Shown here piece after piece: positions 32,085 through 43,916 of a DNA stretch of 64,000 nucleotides. Below the pieces are notes generated by a model, which searched no databases, was not told where the DNA came from, and saw only the letters and a list, made by a program, of their open reading frames with translations. This DNA is from Penicillus capitatus (taxonomy: Eukaryota; Chlorophyta). Location: the NCBI GenBank assembly GCA_965649825.1, contig OZ287695.1, positions 868,001 to 932,000 of the forward strand, read 5' to 3'. Positions within the stretch are counted from its first letter, which is position 1. Every line of letters begins with the position of its first letter. The position numbers and the translations under genes are program-made.

Positions 32085-35000
32085 CTGCCTCGACTGGCAG
32101 CCAGACCGGTCGATAGGATGCCCTGGCTGCCTCCACTGGCAGCCAGAGCAGTAAGTTGGCCTCCAGTGACGGCCAGAGCGGTCGGTAGGGTGCCCTGGCT
32201 GCCTCCAGTGGCAGCCAAAGCGGTGGGCTGGTCGCCCATTGCTGCCTCCACTGGCAGCCAAAGCGGTCGATAGGGTGCCCTGGCTGCCTCCACTGGCAGC
32301 CAGAGCAGTAAGTTGGCCTTCAGTGACGGCCAGAGCGGTCAGTAGGGTTCTCTGGCTGCCTCCACTGGCAGCCAAAGCGGTGGGCTGGTCGCCCAATGCT
32401 GCCTCCACTGGCAGCGAGAGATCGGTTAGGCTGCCCTGGCTGCCTCCACTGGCAGCCAGAGCAGTAAGTTGGCCTCCAGTGACGGCCAGAGCGGTCGGTA
32501 GGGTGCCCTGGCTGCCTCCAGTGGCAGCCAAAGCGGTGGGCTGGTCGCCCATTGCTGCCTCCACTGGCAGCCAAAGCGGTGGGCTGGTCGCCCATTGCTG
32601 CCTCCACTGGCAGCCAAAGCGGTCGATAGGGTGCCCTGGCTGCCTCCACTGGCAGCCAGAGCAGTAAGTTGGCCTTCAGTGACGGCCAGAGCGGTCAGTA
32701 GGGTTCTCTGGCTGCCTCCACTGGCAGCCAAAGCGGTTTGCTGGTCGCCCATTGCTGCCTCGAGTGACAGCGAGAGATCGGGTAGGGTGCCCTGGCTGCC
32801 TCCACTGGCAGCCAGAGCAGTAAGTTGGCCTCCAGTGACGGCCAGAGCGGTCGGTAGGGTGTCCTGGCTGCCTCCACTGGCAACCAAAGCGGTGGGCTGG
32901 TCGCCCAATGCTGTCTCCACTGGCAGCGAGAGATCGGTTAGGCTGCCCTGGCTGCCTCCACTGGCAGCCAGAGCAGTAAGTTGGCCTCCAGTGACGGCCA
33001 GAGCGGTCGGTAGGGTGTCCTGGCTGCCTCCACTGGCAGCCAAAGCGGTGGGCTGGTCGCCCAATGCTGCCTCCACTGGCAGCGAGAGATCGGTTAGGCT
33101 GCCCTGGCTGCCTCCACTGGCAGCCAGAGCAGTAAGTTGGCCTCCAGTGACGGCCAGAGCGGTCGGTAGGGTGCCCTGGCTGCCTCCAGTGGCAGCCAAA
33201 GCGGTGGGCTGGTCGCCCATTGCTGCCTCCACTGGCAGCCAAAGCGGTGGGCTGGTCGCCCATTGCTGCCTCCACTGGCAGCCAAAGCGGTCGATAGGGT
33301 GCCCTGGCTGCCTCCACTGGCAGCCAGAGCAGTAAGTTGGCCTTCAGTGACGGCCAGAGCGGTCAGTAGGGTTCTCTGGCTGCCTCCACTGGCAGCCAAA
33401 GCGGTTTGCTGGTCGCCCATTGCTGCCTCGAGTGACAGCGAGAGATCGGGTAGGGCGCCCTGGCTGCCTCCACTGGCAGCCAGAGCAGTAAGTTGGCCTT
33501 CAGTGACGGCCAGAGCGGTCAGTAGGGTTCTCTGGCTGCCTCCACTGGCAGCCAAAGCGGTGGGCTGGTCGCCCAATGCTGCCTCCACTGGCAGCGAGAG
33601 ATCGGTTAGGCTGCCCTGGCTGCCTCCACTGGCAGCCAGAGCAGTAAGTTGGCCTCCAGTGACGGCCAGAGCGGTCGGTAGGGTGCCCTGGCTGCCTCCA
33701 GTGGCAGCCAAAGCGGTGGGCTGGTCGCCCATTGCTGCCTCCACTGGCAGCCAAAGCGGTGGGCTGGTCGCCCATTGCTGCCTCCACTGGCAGCCAAAGC
33801 GGTCGATAGGGTGCCCTGGCTGCCTCCACTGGCAGCCAGAGCAGTAAGTTGGCCTTCAGTGACGGCCAGAGCGGTCAGTAGGGTTCTCTGGCTGCCTCCA
33901 CTGGCAGCCAAAGCGGTTTGCTGGTCGCCCATTGCTGCCTCGAGTGACAGCGAGAGATCGGGTAGGGTGCCCTGGCTGCCTCCACTGGCAGCCAGAGCAG
34001 TAAGTTGGCCTCCAGTGACGGCCAGAGCGGTCGGTAGGGTGTCCTGGCTGCCTCCACTGGCAACCAAAGCGGTGGGCTGGTCGCCCAATGCTGTCTCCAC
34101 TGGCAGCGAGAGATCGGTTAGGCTGCCCTGGCTGCCTCCACTGGCAGCCAGAGCAGTAAGTTGGCCTCCAGTGACGGCCAGAGCGGTCGGTAGGGTGCCC
34201 TGGCTGCCTCCAGTGGCAGCCAAAGCGGTGGGCTGGTCGCCCATTGCTGCCTCCACTGGCAGCCAAAGCGGTCTATAGGGTGCCCTGGCTGCCTCCACTG
34301 GCAGCCAGAGCAGTAAGTTGGCCTTCAGTGACGGCCAGAGCGGTCAGTAGGGTTCTCTGGCTGCCTCCACTGGCAGCCAAAGCGGTTTGCTGGTCGCCCA
34401 TTGCTGCCTCGAGTGACAGCGAGAGATCGGGTAGGGTGCCCTGGCTGCCTCCACTGGCAGCCAGAGCAGTAAGTTGGCCTCCAGTGACGGCCAGAGCGGT
34501 CAGTAGGGTTCTCTGGCTGCCTCCACTGGCAGCCAAAGCGGTGGGCTGGTCGCCCAATGCTGCCTCCACTGGCAGCGAGAGATCGGTTAGGCTGCCCTGG
34601 CTGCCTCCACTGGCAGCCAGAGCAGTAAGTTGGCCTCCAGTGACGGCCAGAGCGGTCGGTAGGGTGCCCTGGCTGCCTCCAGTGGCAGCCAAAGCGGTGG
34701 GCTGGTCGCCCATTGCTGCCTCCACTGGCAGCCAAAGCGGTGGGCTGGTCGCCCATTGCTGCCTCCACTGGCAGCCAAAGCGGTCGATAGGGTGCCCTGG
34801 CTGCCTCCACTGGCAGCCAGAGCAGTAAGTTGGCCTTCAGTGACGGCCAGAGCGGTCAGTAGGGTTCTCTGGCTGCCTCCACTGGCAGCCAAAGCGGTTT
34901 GCTGGTCGCCCATTGCTGCCTCGAGTGACAGCGAGAGATCGGGTAGGGTGCCCTGGCTGCCTCCACTGGCAGCCAGAGCAGTAAGTTGGCCTCCAGTGAC

Positions 35001-38000
35001 GGCCAGAGCGGTCGGTAGGGTGTCCTGGCTGCCTCCACTGGCAACCAAAGCGGTGGGCTGGTCGCCCAATGCTGTCTCCACTGGCAGCGAGAGATCGGTT
35101 AGGCTGCCCTGGCTGCCTCCACTGGCAGCCAGAGCAGTAAGTTGGCCTCCAGTGACGGCCAGAGCGGTCGGTAGGGTGTCCTGGCTGCCTCCACTGGCAA
35201 CCAAAGCGGTGGGCTGGTCGCCCAATGCTGCCTCCACTGGCAGCCAGAGCAGTAAGTTGGCCTCCAGTGATGGCCAGAGCGGTCGGTAGGGTGCCCTGGC
35301 TGCCTCCACTGGCAGCCAAAGCGGTGGGCTGGTCGCCCATTGCTGCCTCCACTGGCAACCAAAGCGGTGGGCTGGTCGCCCATTGCTGCCTCCACTGGCA
35401 GCGAGAGATCGGTTAGGCTGCCCTGGCTGCCTCCACTGGCAGCCAGAGCAGTAAGTTGGCCTCCAGTGACGGCCAGAGCGGTCGGTAGGGTGTCCTGGCT
35501 GCCTCCAGTGGCAGCCAAAGCGGTGGGCTGGTCGCCCATTGCTGCCTCCACTGGCAGCCAAAGCGGTGGGCTGGTCGCCCATTGCTGCCTCCACTGGCAG
35601 CCAAAGCGGTCGATAGGGTGCCCTGGCTGCCTCCACTGGCAGCCAGAGCAGTAAGTTGGCCTTCAGTGACGGCCAGAGCGGTCAGTAGGGTTCTCTGGCT
35701 GCCTCCACTGGCAGCCAAAGCGGTGGGCTGGTCGCCCATTGCTGCCTCGAGTGACAGCGAGAGATCGGGTAGGGTGCCCTGGCTGCCTCCACTGGCAGCC
35801 AGAGCAGTAAGTTGGCCTCCAGTGACGGCCAGAGCGGTCGGTAGGGTGCCCTGGCTGCCTCCAGTGGCAGCCAAAGCGGTGGGCTGGTCGCCCATTGCTG
35901 CCTCCACTGGCAGCCAAAGCGGTGGGCTGGTCGCCCATTGCTGCCTCCACTGGCAGCCAAAGCGGTCGATAGGGTGCCCTGGCTGCCTCCACTGGCAGCC
36001 AGAGCAGTAAGTTGGCCTTCAGTGACGGCCAGAGCGGTCAGTAGGGTTCTCTGGCTGCCTCCACTGGCAGCCAAAGCGGTGGGCTGGTCGCCCAATGCTG
36101 CCTCCACTGGCAGCGAGAGATCGGTTAGGCTGCCCTGGCTGCCTCCACTGGCAGCCAGAGCAGTAAGTTGGCCTCCAGTGACGGCCAGAGCGGTCGGTAG
36201 GGTGCCCTGGCTGCCTCCAGTGGCAGCCAAAGCGGTGGGCTGGTCGCCCATTGCTGCCTCCACTGGCAGCCAAAGCGGTGGGCTGGTCGCCCATTGCTGC
36301 CTCCACTGGCAGCCAAAGCGGTCGATAGGGTGCCCTGGCTGCCTCCACTGGCAGCCAGAGCAGTAAGTTGGCCTTCAGTGACGGCCAGAGCGGTCAGTAG
36401 GGTTCTCTGGCTGCCTCCACTGGCAGCCAAAGCGGTGGGCTGGTCGCCCATTGCTGCCTCGAGTGACAGCGAGAGATCGGGTAGGGTGCCCTGGCTGCCT
36501 CCACTGGCAGCCAGAGCAGTAAGTTGGCCTCCAGTGACGGCCAGAGCGGTCGGTAGGGTGTCCTGGCTGCCTCCAGTGGCAACCAAAGCGGTGGGCTGGT
36601 CGCCCATTGCTGCCTCCACTGGCAGCCAAAGCGGTGGGCTGGTCGCCCATTGCTGCCTCCACTGGCAGCCAAAGCGGTCGATAGGGTGCCCTGGCTGCCT
36701 CCACTGGCAGCCAGAGCAGTAAGTTGGCCTTCAGTGACGGCCAGAGCGGTCAGTAGGGTTCTCTGGCTGCCTCCACTGGCAGCCAAAGCGGTGGGCTGGT
36801 CGCCCATTGCTGCCTCCACTGGCAGCGAGAGATCGGTTAGGCTGCCCTGGCTGCCTCCACTGGCAGCCAGAGCAGTAAGTTGGCCTCCAGTGACGGCCAG
36901 AGCGGTCGGTAGGGTGTCCTGGCTGCCTCCACTGGCAGCCAAAGCGGTGGGCTGGTCGCCCATGGCTGCCTCCACTGGCAACGAGAGATCGGGTAGGGTG
37001 CCCTGGCTGCCTCCACTGGCAGCCAGAGCAGTAAGTTGGCCTTCAGTGACGGCCAGAGCGGTCGGTAGGGTGTCCTGGCTGCCTCCACTGGCAGCCAAAG
37101 CGGTCGATAGGGTGCCCTGGCTGCCTCCACTGGCAGCCAGAGCAGTAAGTTGGCCTTCAGTGACGGCCAGAGCGGTCAGTAGGGTTCTCTGGCTGCCTCC
37201 ACTGGCAGCCAAAGCGGTGGGCTGGTCGCCCATTGCTGCCTCGAGTGACAGCGAGAGATCGGGTAGGGTGCCCTGGCTGCCTCCACTGGCAGCCAGAGCA
37301 GTAAGTTGGCCTCCAGTGACGGCCAGAGCGGTCGGTAGGGTGCCCTGGCTGCCTCCAGTGGCAACCAAAGCGGTGGGCTGGTCGCCCATTGCTGCCTCCA
37401 CTGGCAGCCAAAGCGGTGGGCTGGTCGCCCATTGCTGCCTCCACTGGCAGCCAAAGCGGTGGGCTGGTCGCCCAATGCTGTCTCCACTGGCAGCGAGAGA
37501 TCGGTTAGGCTGCCCTGGCTGCCTCCACTGGCAGCCAGAGCAGTAAGTTGGCCTCCAGTGACGGCCAGAGCGGTCGGTAGGGTGTCCTGGCTGCCTCCAG
37601 TGGCAACCAAAGCGGTGGGCTGGTCGCCCATTGCTGCCTCCACTGGCAGCCAAAGCGGTGGGCTGGTCGCCCATTGCTGCCTCCACTGGCAGCCAAAGCG
37701 GTCGATAGGGTGCCCTGGCTGCCTCCACTGGCAACCAAAGCGGTGGGCTGGTCGCCCAATGCTGTCTCCACTGGCAGCGAGAGATCGGTTAGGCTGCCCT
37801 GGCTGCCTCCACTGGCAGCCAGAGCAGTAAGTTGGCCTCCAGTGACGGCCAGAGCGGTCGGTAGGGTGTCCTGGCTGCCTCCACTGGCAACCAAAGCGGT
37901 GGGCTGGTCGCCCAATGCTGTCTCCACTGGCAGCGAGAGATCGGTTAGGCTGCCCTGGCTGCCTCCACTGGCAGCCAGAGCAGTAAGTTGGCCTCCAGTG

Positions 38001-40735
38001 ACGGCCAGAGCGGTCGGTAGGGTGTCCTGGCTGCCTCCACTGGCAGCCAAAGCGGTGGGCTGGTCGCCCAATGCTGCCTCCACTGGCAGCGAGAGATCGG
38101 TTAGGCTGCCCTGGCTGCCTCCACTGGCAGCCAGAGCAGTAAGTTGGCCTCCAGTGACGGCCAGAGCGATCGGTAGGGTGCCCTGGCTGCCTCCAGTGGC
38201 AGCCAAAGCGGTGGGCTGGTCGCCCATTGCTGCCTCCACTGGCAGCCAAAGCGGTGGGCTGGTCGCCCATTGCTGCCTCCACTGGCAGCCAAAGCGGTCG
38301 ATAGGGTGCCCTGGCTGCCTCCACTGGCAGCCAGAGCAGTAAGTTGGCCTTCAGTGACGGCCAGAGCGGTCAGTAGGGTTCTCTGGCTGCCTCCACTGGC
38401 AGCCAAAGCGGTGGGCTGGTCGCCCATTGCTGCCTCCACTGGCAGCGAGAGATCGGTTAGGCTGCCCTGGCTGCCTCCACTGGCAGCCAGAGCAGTAAGT
38501 TGGCCTCCAGTGACGGCCAGAGCGGTCGGTAGGGTGTCCTGGCTGCCTCCACTGGCAGCCAAAGCGGTGGGCTGGTCGCCCATGGCTGCCTCCACTGGCA
38601 ACGAGAGATCGGGTAGGGTGCCCTGGCTGCCTCCACTGGCAGCCAGAGCAGTAAGTTGGCCTTCAGTGACGGCCAGAGCGGTCAGTAGGGTTCTCTGGCT
38701 GCCTCCACTGGCAGCCAAAGCGGTGGGCTGGTCGCCCATTGCTGCCTCCACTGGCAGCCAAAGCGGTGGGCTGGTCGCCCATTGCTGCCTCCACTGGCAG
38801 CGAGAGATCGGTTAGGCTGCCCTGGCTGCCTCCACTGGCAGCCAGAGCAGTAAGTTGGCCTCCAGTGACGGCCAGAGCGGTCGGTAGGGTGTCCTGGCTG
38901 CCTCCAGTGGCAACCAAAGCGGTGGGCTGGTCGCCCATTGCTGCCTCCACTGGCAGCCAAAGCGGTGGGCTGGTCGCCCATTGCTGCCTCCACTGGCAGC
39001 CAAAGCGGTCGATAGGGTGCCCTGGCTGCCTCCACTGGCAGCCAGAGCAGTAAGTTGGCCTTCAGTGACGGCCAGAGCGGTCAGTAGGGTTCTCTGGCTG
39101 CCTCCACTGGCAGCCAAAGCGGTTTGCTGGTCGCCCATTGCTGCCTCGAGTGACAGCGAGAGATCGGGTAGGGTGCCCTGGCTGCCTCCACTGGCAGCCA
39201 GAGCAGTAAGTTGGCCTCCAGTGACGGCCAGAGCGGTCGGTAGGGTGTCCTGGCTGCCTCCACTGGCAACCAAAGCGGTGGGCTGGTCGCCCAATGCTGT
39301 CTCCACTGGCAGCGAGAGATCGGTTAGGCTGCCCTGGCTGCCTCCACTGGCAGCCAGAGCAGTAAGTTGGCCTCCAGTGACGGCCAGAGCGGTCGGTAGG
39401 GTGTCCTGGCTGCCTCCACTGGCAACCAAAGCGGTGGGCTGGTCGCCCAATGCTGCCTCCACTGGCAGCCAGAGCAGTAAGTTGGCCTCCAGTGACGGCC
39501 AGAGCGGTCGGTAGGGTGCCCTGGCTGCCTCCACTGGCAGCCAAAGCGGTGGGCTGGTCGCCCATTGCTGCCTCCACTGGCAGCCAGAGCAGTAAGTTGG
39601 CCTCCAGTGATGGCCAGAGCGGTCGGTAGGGTGCCCTGGCTGCCTCCACTGGCAGCCAAAGCGGTGGGCTGGTCGCCCATTGCTGCCTCCACTGGCAGCC
39701 AAAGCGGTGGGCTGGTCGCCCATTGCTGCCTCCACTGGCAGCCAAAGCGGTCGATAGGGTGCCCTGGCTGCCTCCACTGGCAGCCAGAGCAGTAAGTTGG
39801 CCTTCAGTGACGGCCAGAGCGGTCAGTAGGGTGCCCTGGCTGCCTCCACTGGCAGCCAAAGCGGTGGGCTGGTCGCCCAATGCTGCCTCCACTGGCAGCG
39901 AGAGATCGGTTAGGCTGCCCTGGCTGCCTCCACTGGCAGCCAGAGCAGTAAGTTGGCCTCCAGTGACGGCCAGAGCGGTCGGTAGGGTGTCCTGGCTGCC
40001 TCCACTGGCAACCAAAGCGGTGGGCTGGTCGCCCAATGCTGCCTCCACTGGCAGCCAGAGCAGTAAGTTGGCCTCCAGTGATGGCCAGAGCGGTCGGTAG
40101 GGTGCCCTGGCTGCCTCCACTGGCAGCCAAAGCGGTGGGCTGGTCGCCCATTGCTGCCTCCACTGGCAGCCAAAGCGGTGGGCTGGTCGCCCATTGCTGC
40201 CTCCACTGGCAGCGAGAGATCGGTTAGGCTGCCCTGGCTGCCTCCACTGGCAGCCAGAGCAGTAAGTTGGCCTCCAGTGACGGCCAGAGCGGTCGGTAGG
40301 GTGTCCTGGCTGCCTCCACTGGCAGCCAAAGCGGTGGGCTGGTCGCCCATGGCTGCCTCCACTGGCAACGAGAGATCGGGTAGGGTGCCCTGGCTGCCTC
40401 CACTGGCAGCCAAAGCGGTGGGCTGGTCGCCCAATGCTGCCTCCACTGGCAACCAAAGCGGTGGGCTGGTCGCCCAATGCTGCCTCGAGTGACAGCGAGA
40501 GATCGGGTAGGGTGCCCTGGCTGCCTCCACTGGCAGCCAGAGCAGTATAGTGGCCTCCAGTGACGGCCAGAGCGGTCGGTAGAGTGCCCTGGCTGCCTCC
40601 ACTGGCAGCCAAAGCGGTGGGCTGGTCGCCCAATGCTGCCTCCACTGGCAGCCAAAGAAGTAAGTTGGCCTCCAGTGACGGCCAGATCGGTCGGTAGGGT
40701 GCCCATGGCTGCCTCCTCCATCGGCGGCTAGACGT
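32085..40735. repeat. 8.6-kb minisatellite of ~33-43 bp hairpin-forming monomers
   Basis: The interval is built of about 200 related monomers. Most begin GCTGCCTCCACTGGCAGC, a perfect 6-bp inverted repeat with a 6-nt loop, followed by one of several tails. Forms seen are 43 bp (ending GGTCGCCCATT), 42 bp (CGATAGGGTGCCCTG), 41 bp (GATCGG tails) and 33+39 bp (AGTAAGTTG, then GCC(T/A)CCAGTGACGGCC). Monomers are arranged in higher-order blocks of several hundred bp that recur along the array (for example near 32.6, 33.3, 33.8 and 34.8 kb). Stop codons are rare in several frames on both strands, so ORFs up to 527 codons occur, but the open frame changes every ~600 bp. I regard it as noncoding satellite. 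Confidence 0.9.
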
Positions 40736-41720
40736 CAGGTTGGACGCCTCTATGTGTCTCCGGCGGCGGCGAGACTTTATGGAGGTCTCATTGCAGCGAC
40801 CACCGCCTCCATTGGCGGCCAGACGTCAGGTGGGCGCCTGCGACCGCCTCAAGCAGCGGCTAGACAATTGGTATGGCCCAGACGACGATCTCCAGCAGCA
40901 GCAAGAGCGTCAAACAGATCGTCCGTGATGGACTCCAACAACAGCAGCGCATCAGGTAGGGCGCAGGCAACGGTCTCCAATGACAGCAGGGCAGCTGACA
41001 GATCATCATGAGGACCTCCAGCATCCAATAACAGCAAGAGCGGCAAGTGGATCATGTAAAACGGCCTCCAGTAGCCGCCTTACGTCAAGTAGGCAATCGA
41101 CGAAGGTTCCCAGTCGCAGCAGAGCAGCTAACAGATCATCCCAGACTGCCTTCTGCCTCTAATGACGGCATATAGATCATTATGGGGACATCCAGCCTCC
41201 AATCACAGCGTGACAGCAAACAGATCATCTGTGAAGGCCTCCGGGTCTCCAGCGGCATCAAGACAGCAGGTGGATCATCTATGAAGGCCTCCAGCCCTCG
41301 ACAGCAGCAGCAAGACATCAGGCAGGTGGATCTCCATGTCGGCCTTCAGCCTCCGTTGGCAGCAATACAGCACTAAGACATCTGAGATAGCCTTCAGCCT
41401 CCAATGGCAGCAAGTAGAACATATGTGTCGGCCTCCATGCTCCAGACACAACAGAGCAGCAAGTAGATCATGTGAGACATCCTCCAGCATAAAATGGCAG
41501 CAAGTAGAACATGGGTTTCGGCCTCAGGGCCTCCATCAGCAGCCGGTCAGCAAACAGATCATCCATGACAGACTTCAATGTGAGCAAGACATCAATACAG
41601 CATGTAGAACATCCGTCTCGGCCTCCAGCAATCAACAACAGCAAGTAGAACATCTATGACTGTCCTTAGCTTCAATCACAGCGAGATAGCAAACAGATCG
41701 TCAGGGATGCCTCCAGCCAG
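40736..41720. repeat. Degenerate flank of the minisatellite
   Basis: The interval carries a loose ~50-60 bp periodicity of CCTCCA, CAGCA(G/A) and (C/T)AGATCAT motifs related to the array monomer but strongly diverged. It looks like old, unhomogenised array edge. No gene is supported. Confidence 0.6.
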
Positions 41721-41911
41721 CCTCCAATGACAGCAATGCAGCAGGTAGATCATGCAGGACAGCCTCCAGCCTCCAATGACAGCAACGCAGCAGGTAGATC
41801 ATGCAGGACAGCCTCCAGCCTCCAATGACAGCAACGCAGCAGGTAGATCATGCAGGACAGCCTCCAGCCTCCAATGACAGCAACGCAGCAGGTAGATCAT
41901 GCAGGACAGGC
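41721..41911. repeat. Four tandem copies of a 49-bp unit
   Basis: Units start at 41721, 41770, 41819 and 41868 with CCTCCAATGACAGCAA and end near GGACAGCCTCCAG. Copies 2-4 are the same by eye and copy 1 differs by one base. This is a recent local expansion inside the decayed flank. Confidence 0.85.
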
Positions 41912-42043
41912 TCCAAGTAAAACACCGAATGCGCTTCGACAGCCTCCAAGCAAAAAACAGCTAACACAGAGCCAACCACAGCAAAGCGGAGGTGGAATGG
42001 CAGAGAAACATCAAAAGAAAGAAAACAGCCCTTTATTCTCTTA

Positions 42044-42065
42044 GTCACACTTTTCAGAGTGTGAC
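42044..42065. other. Perfect 8-bp hairpin followed by T-rich DNA
   Basis: GTCACACT, a 6-nt loop TTTCAG, then AGTGTGAC. It is followed by a T-rich run. It is one of two adjacent hairpins sharing the CACAC/GTGTG core (see 42092-42116). Confidence 0.6.
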
Positions 42066-42091
42066 TTTTTATTCTTTATTCTTTATTTTTC

Positions 42092-42116
42092 TCACACAAC
42101 AAAAAAGTGTGAGATG
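42092..42116. other. Second perfect 8-bp hairpin
   Basis: TCTCACAC, a 9-nt A-rich loop, then GTGTGAGA. It lies 27 nt after the first hairpin. Function unknown; it could mark a transcript 3' end on either strand or be a fold-back remnant. Confidence 0.55.
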
Positions 42117-42209
42117 TGAGACTGAAAAAGAAAACTTTTTGTTTTGTTTTGATTTTTCACAGCCCCTAGAAAACAGCTCAAAGATCAGAGATCTGTCACC
42201 CCATCTGTC

Positions 42210-42980
42210 CTAAAACTGGACAGAAACCTGCACAAAAGGCAAAGCATAAGAGAGACGAGAGAAAAAGAAATTCACTTACGCAGGTTCCAGACATGAAGAA
42301 CAGACGTTCTGGGATGGCTGCCGAACCGATCCGGACACATTCGCCCGACATAAAATACGGACGGCGGTGGAATCCTGGTGGAGTGACTGGAAAAATGAAG
42401 GGACGGGGAGGGATGGGAGGAGGGGCATTCAGAGAGAAGATGGAGGTCCGTTGGGGGAAGGGAGGAGGTCGAGCCGGGAGGGAGAAAAGCAGCGGACGAG
42501 ACGGAATTAGAGGCGAGGGAGCGGCAGGAATACAAAATACTTGTGGGCGGGGAGGAAACAATGGAGTCTGGACAGGCTGGCAGGCTGGCGGCTGGGTAGG
42601 CTGTAAGAACGGAGGAGGTGTGGCAGCTTCGGTGGACGCTGGCGGCGCTGGGGACCACTCCATGTGGCGAGACTGGGAAGGCAGCGACTCTGGCGGAGGA
42701 GTGGCTGGTTGGGATGCTCGCGGCGCTGCCGGCTGGGCAGGAGACCACTCCATGCGGAACGGCTGGAAGCAGAAGGGCTCCGAGGCTGGCGGCTGGACAG
42801 GCGGCGGCACGGCTGTCGGCGTTGCCGGCGTGGCCGGCTGGGAAGGCTGCTGCGCGGAGCGCTGGGAGGCGGAATGCTGCGAGGCCGGCTGGGCAGGCGG
42901 TGTCGCGGAGCGCTGGGAGGCGGCATGCCGCGAAGCCATCGGCGGCGTGCCATGCGGCGCGGAGGCGGAATGTTGCTGGG
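42210..42980 (-). CDS. Proline-rich protein, C-terminal part (5' end lost in assembly gap)
   Basis: A minus-strand frame enters from the N gap and runs to 42280. It ends after a 52-bp GT-AG intron (42279-42228) with a short last exon, stop TAG 42212-42210. The ~230 visible residues are Pro/Ala/Ser/Gln-rich, with two MEWSPA motifs. A C-terminal series of PP-x-x-P/R-x-F patterns follows (FPPRPQVF, SRPLLF, PQRTSIF, PPRPFIF, HRRPYFMSG, PERLFFMSG), a degenerate ~16-residue repeat that argues for a real protein. No known domain. A possible start (Met, then Arg/Leu-rich) lies beyond the gap at 43153-43081. Other frames are open too, because the DNA is C-rich on this strand, so caution is due. Confidence 0.45.
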
Positions 42981-43080
42981 NNNNNNNNNNNNNNNNNNNN
43001 NNNNNNNNNNNNNNNNNNNNNNNNNNNNNNNNNNNNNNNNNNNNNNNNNNNNNNNNNNNNNNNNNNNNNNNNNNNNNNNN
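42981..43080. other. Assembly gap (100 N)
   Basis: Exactly 100 unknown bases, the usual placeholder for a gap of unknown size. It interrupts the proline-rich ORF and lies close to the minisatellite, where assembly is difficult. Confidence 0.99.
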
Positions 43081-43649
43081 AGCTAGCTGCATAGCGCGAT
43101 AGCATCCTTGGGCCTTTTCGCAAAAGAATGTCTGACAGGCGCCTCGTCATTTGTGACACAGACCTGGAACTGTTGAACTGTTCGCCGTTTTCTGGCGATC
43201 AGGCCAGAGATTCGAATCTCGGTTTATGCATCGCAGATGTAGAGGATCATCTCGTGACTGCTCGACTAAGGGAAAATGTCAGAATCCCAGATTCGTTGTC
43301 GGAATGCCATCAAGAAATCCGATCGACCAGGTTGCGATGTTCTTTCAAGCGCAGTTGTTTCTTCGTTGTTGATGAAACCGCTTTTGGAACGAATGCACTT
43401 AATGTAATGCAACGTCGAGATACATTCCTCTGCAAAGATGATAGAGGTTCGGATGCAGCTTAAAACAATCACCAAGTCCAGTCTAATGGGAGTTAAGACT
43501 TCACAGTAAACAGGCATCGAAGACATTCCTGAACTCTGAATGCATGCCGCTCATTCATTCCACAACAAAGGTGAATAATATGCTTCTATACGAAATGTCG
43601 CGGATAGACAGAAAGAGTGAGAATGACGGTATTGTCATCAAACAACAGA
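43081..43649. other. Intergenic, no gene supported
   Basis: Contains a 14-bp palindrome GAGATTCGAATCTC at 43207-43220 but no tRNA-like acceptor pairing. No ORF resembles a family. Confidence 0.4.
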
Positions 43650-43916
43650 TGATGTTGAAATGCCTTTGATGTTTCAGTGTCTGTCCTAAGATTCTCAGTC
43701 GATACATTGAATTCGTTAATCATCAACGTTCGATAACGGAGCCACGATACTAATGACCTCTCTCCTCTAGCATACAGAGAAGCAATCAATCAATTGTTTG
43801 TTTATTCAAACGTGTTGCAGAAGTATTCGTCATAACATGTAAGCATGTGAGATAAAGTAAGGATTAGAGAGATGTAGATGACATGTTAACAGCCGAGAAC
43901 ATATTGGACGGCCCCC
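43650..43916 (-). repeat. 3'-flanking segment shared with other ankyrin copies
   Basis: Homologous to about 17490-17696 and 48640-48857. Each lies just downstream of an ankyrin-gene stop codon, and all share blocks such as AATCAATCAATTGTT in two of the three copies and (C/T)TCTCCTC(T/A)(T/A)GCATAC. It is noncoding duplicated flank. Confidence 0.5.

Noticed and set aside
36394-40645. Giant repeat protein encoded by the array
   Set aside because: The open frame switches every few hundred bases on both strands and monomers are not multiples of three. No consistent coding frame spans the array.
32085-40735. CRISPR-like regular array
   Set aside because: Monomers are directly adjacent, of variable length, with no unique spacers and no cas-like genes; the host is eukaryotic. 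It is a minisatellite.
43131-43235. tRNA-like T-arm (GATTCGAATC)
   Set aside because: It is a 14-bp palindrome; no matching acceptor, D or anticodon stems could be drawn around it.
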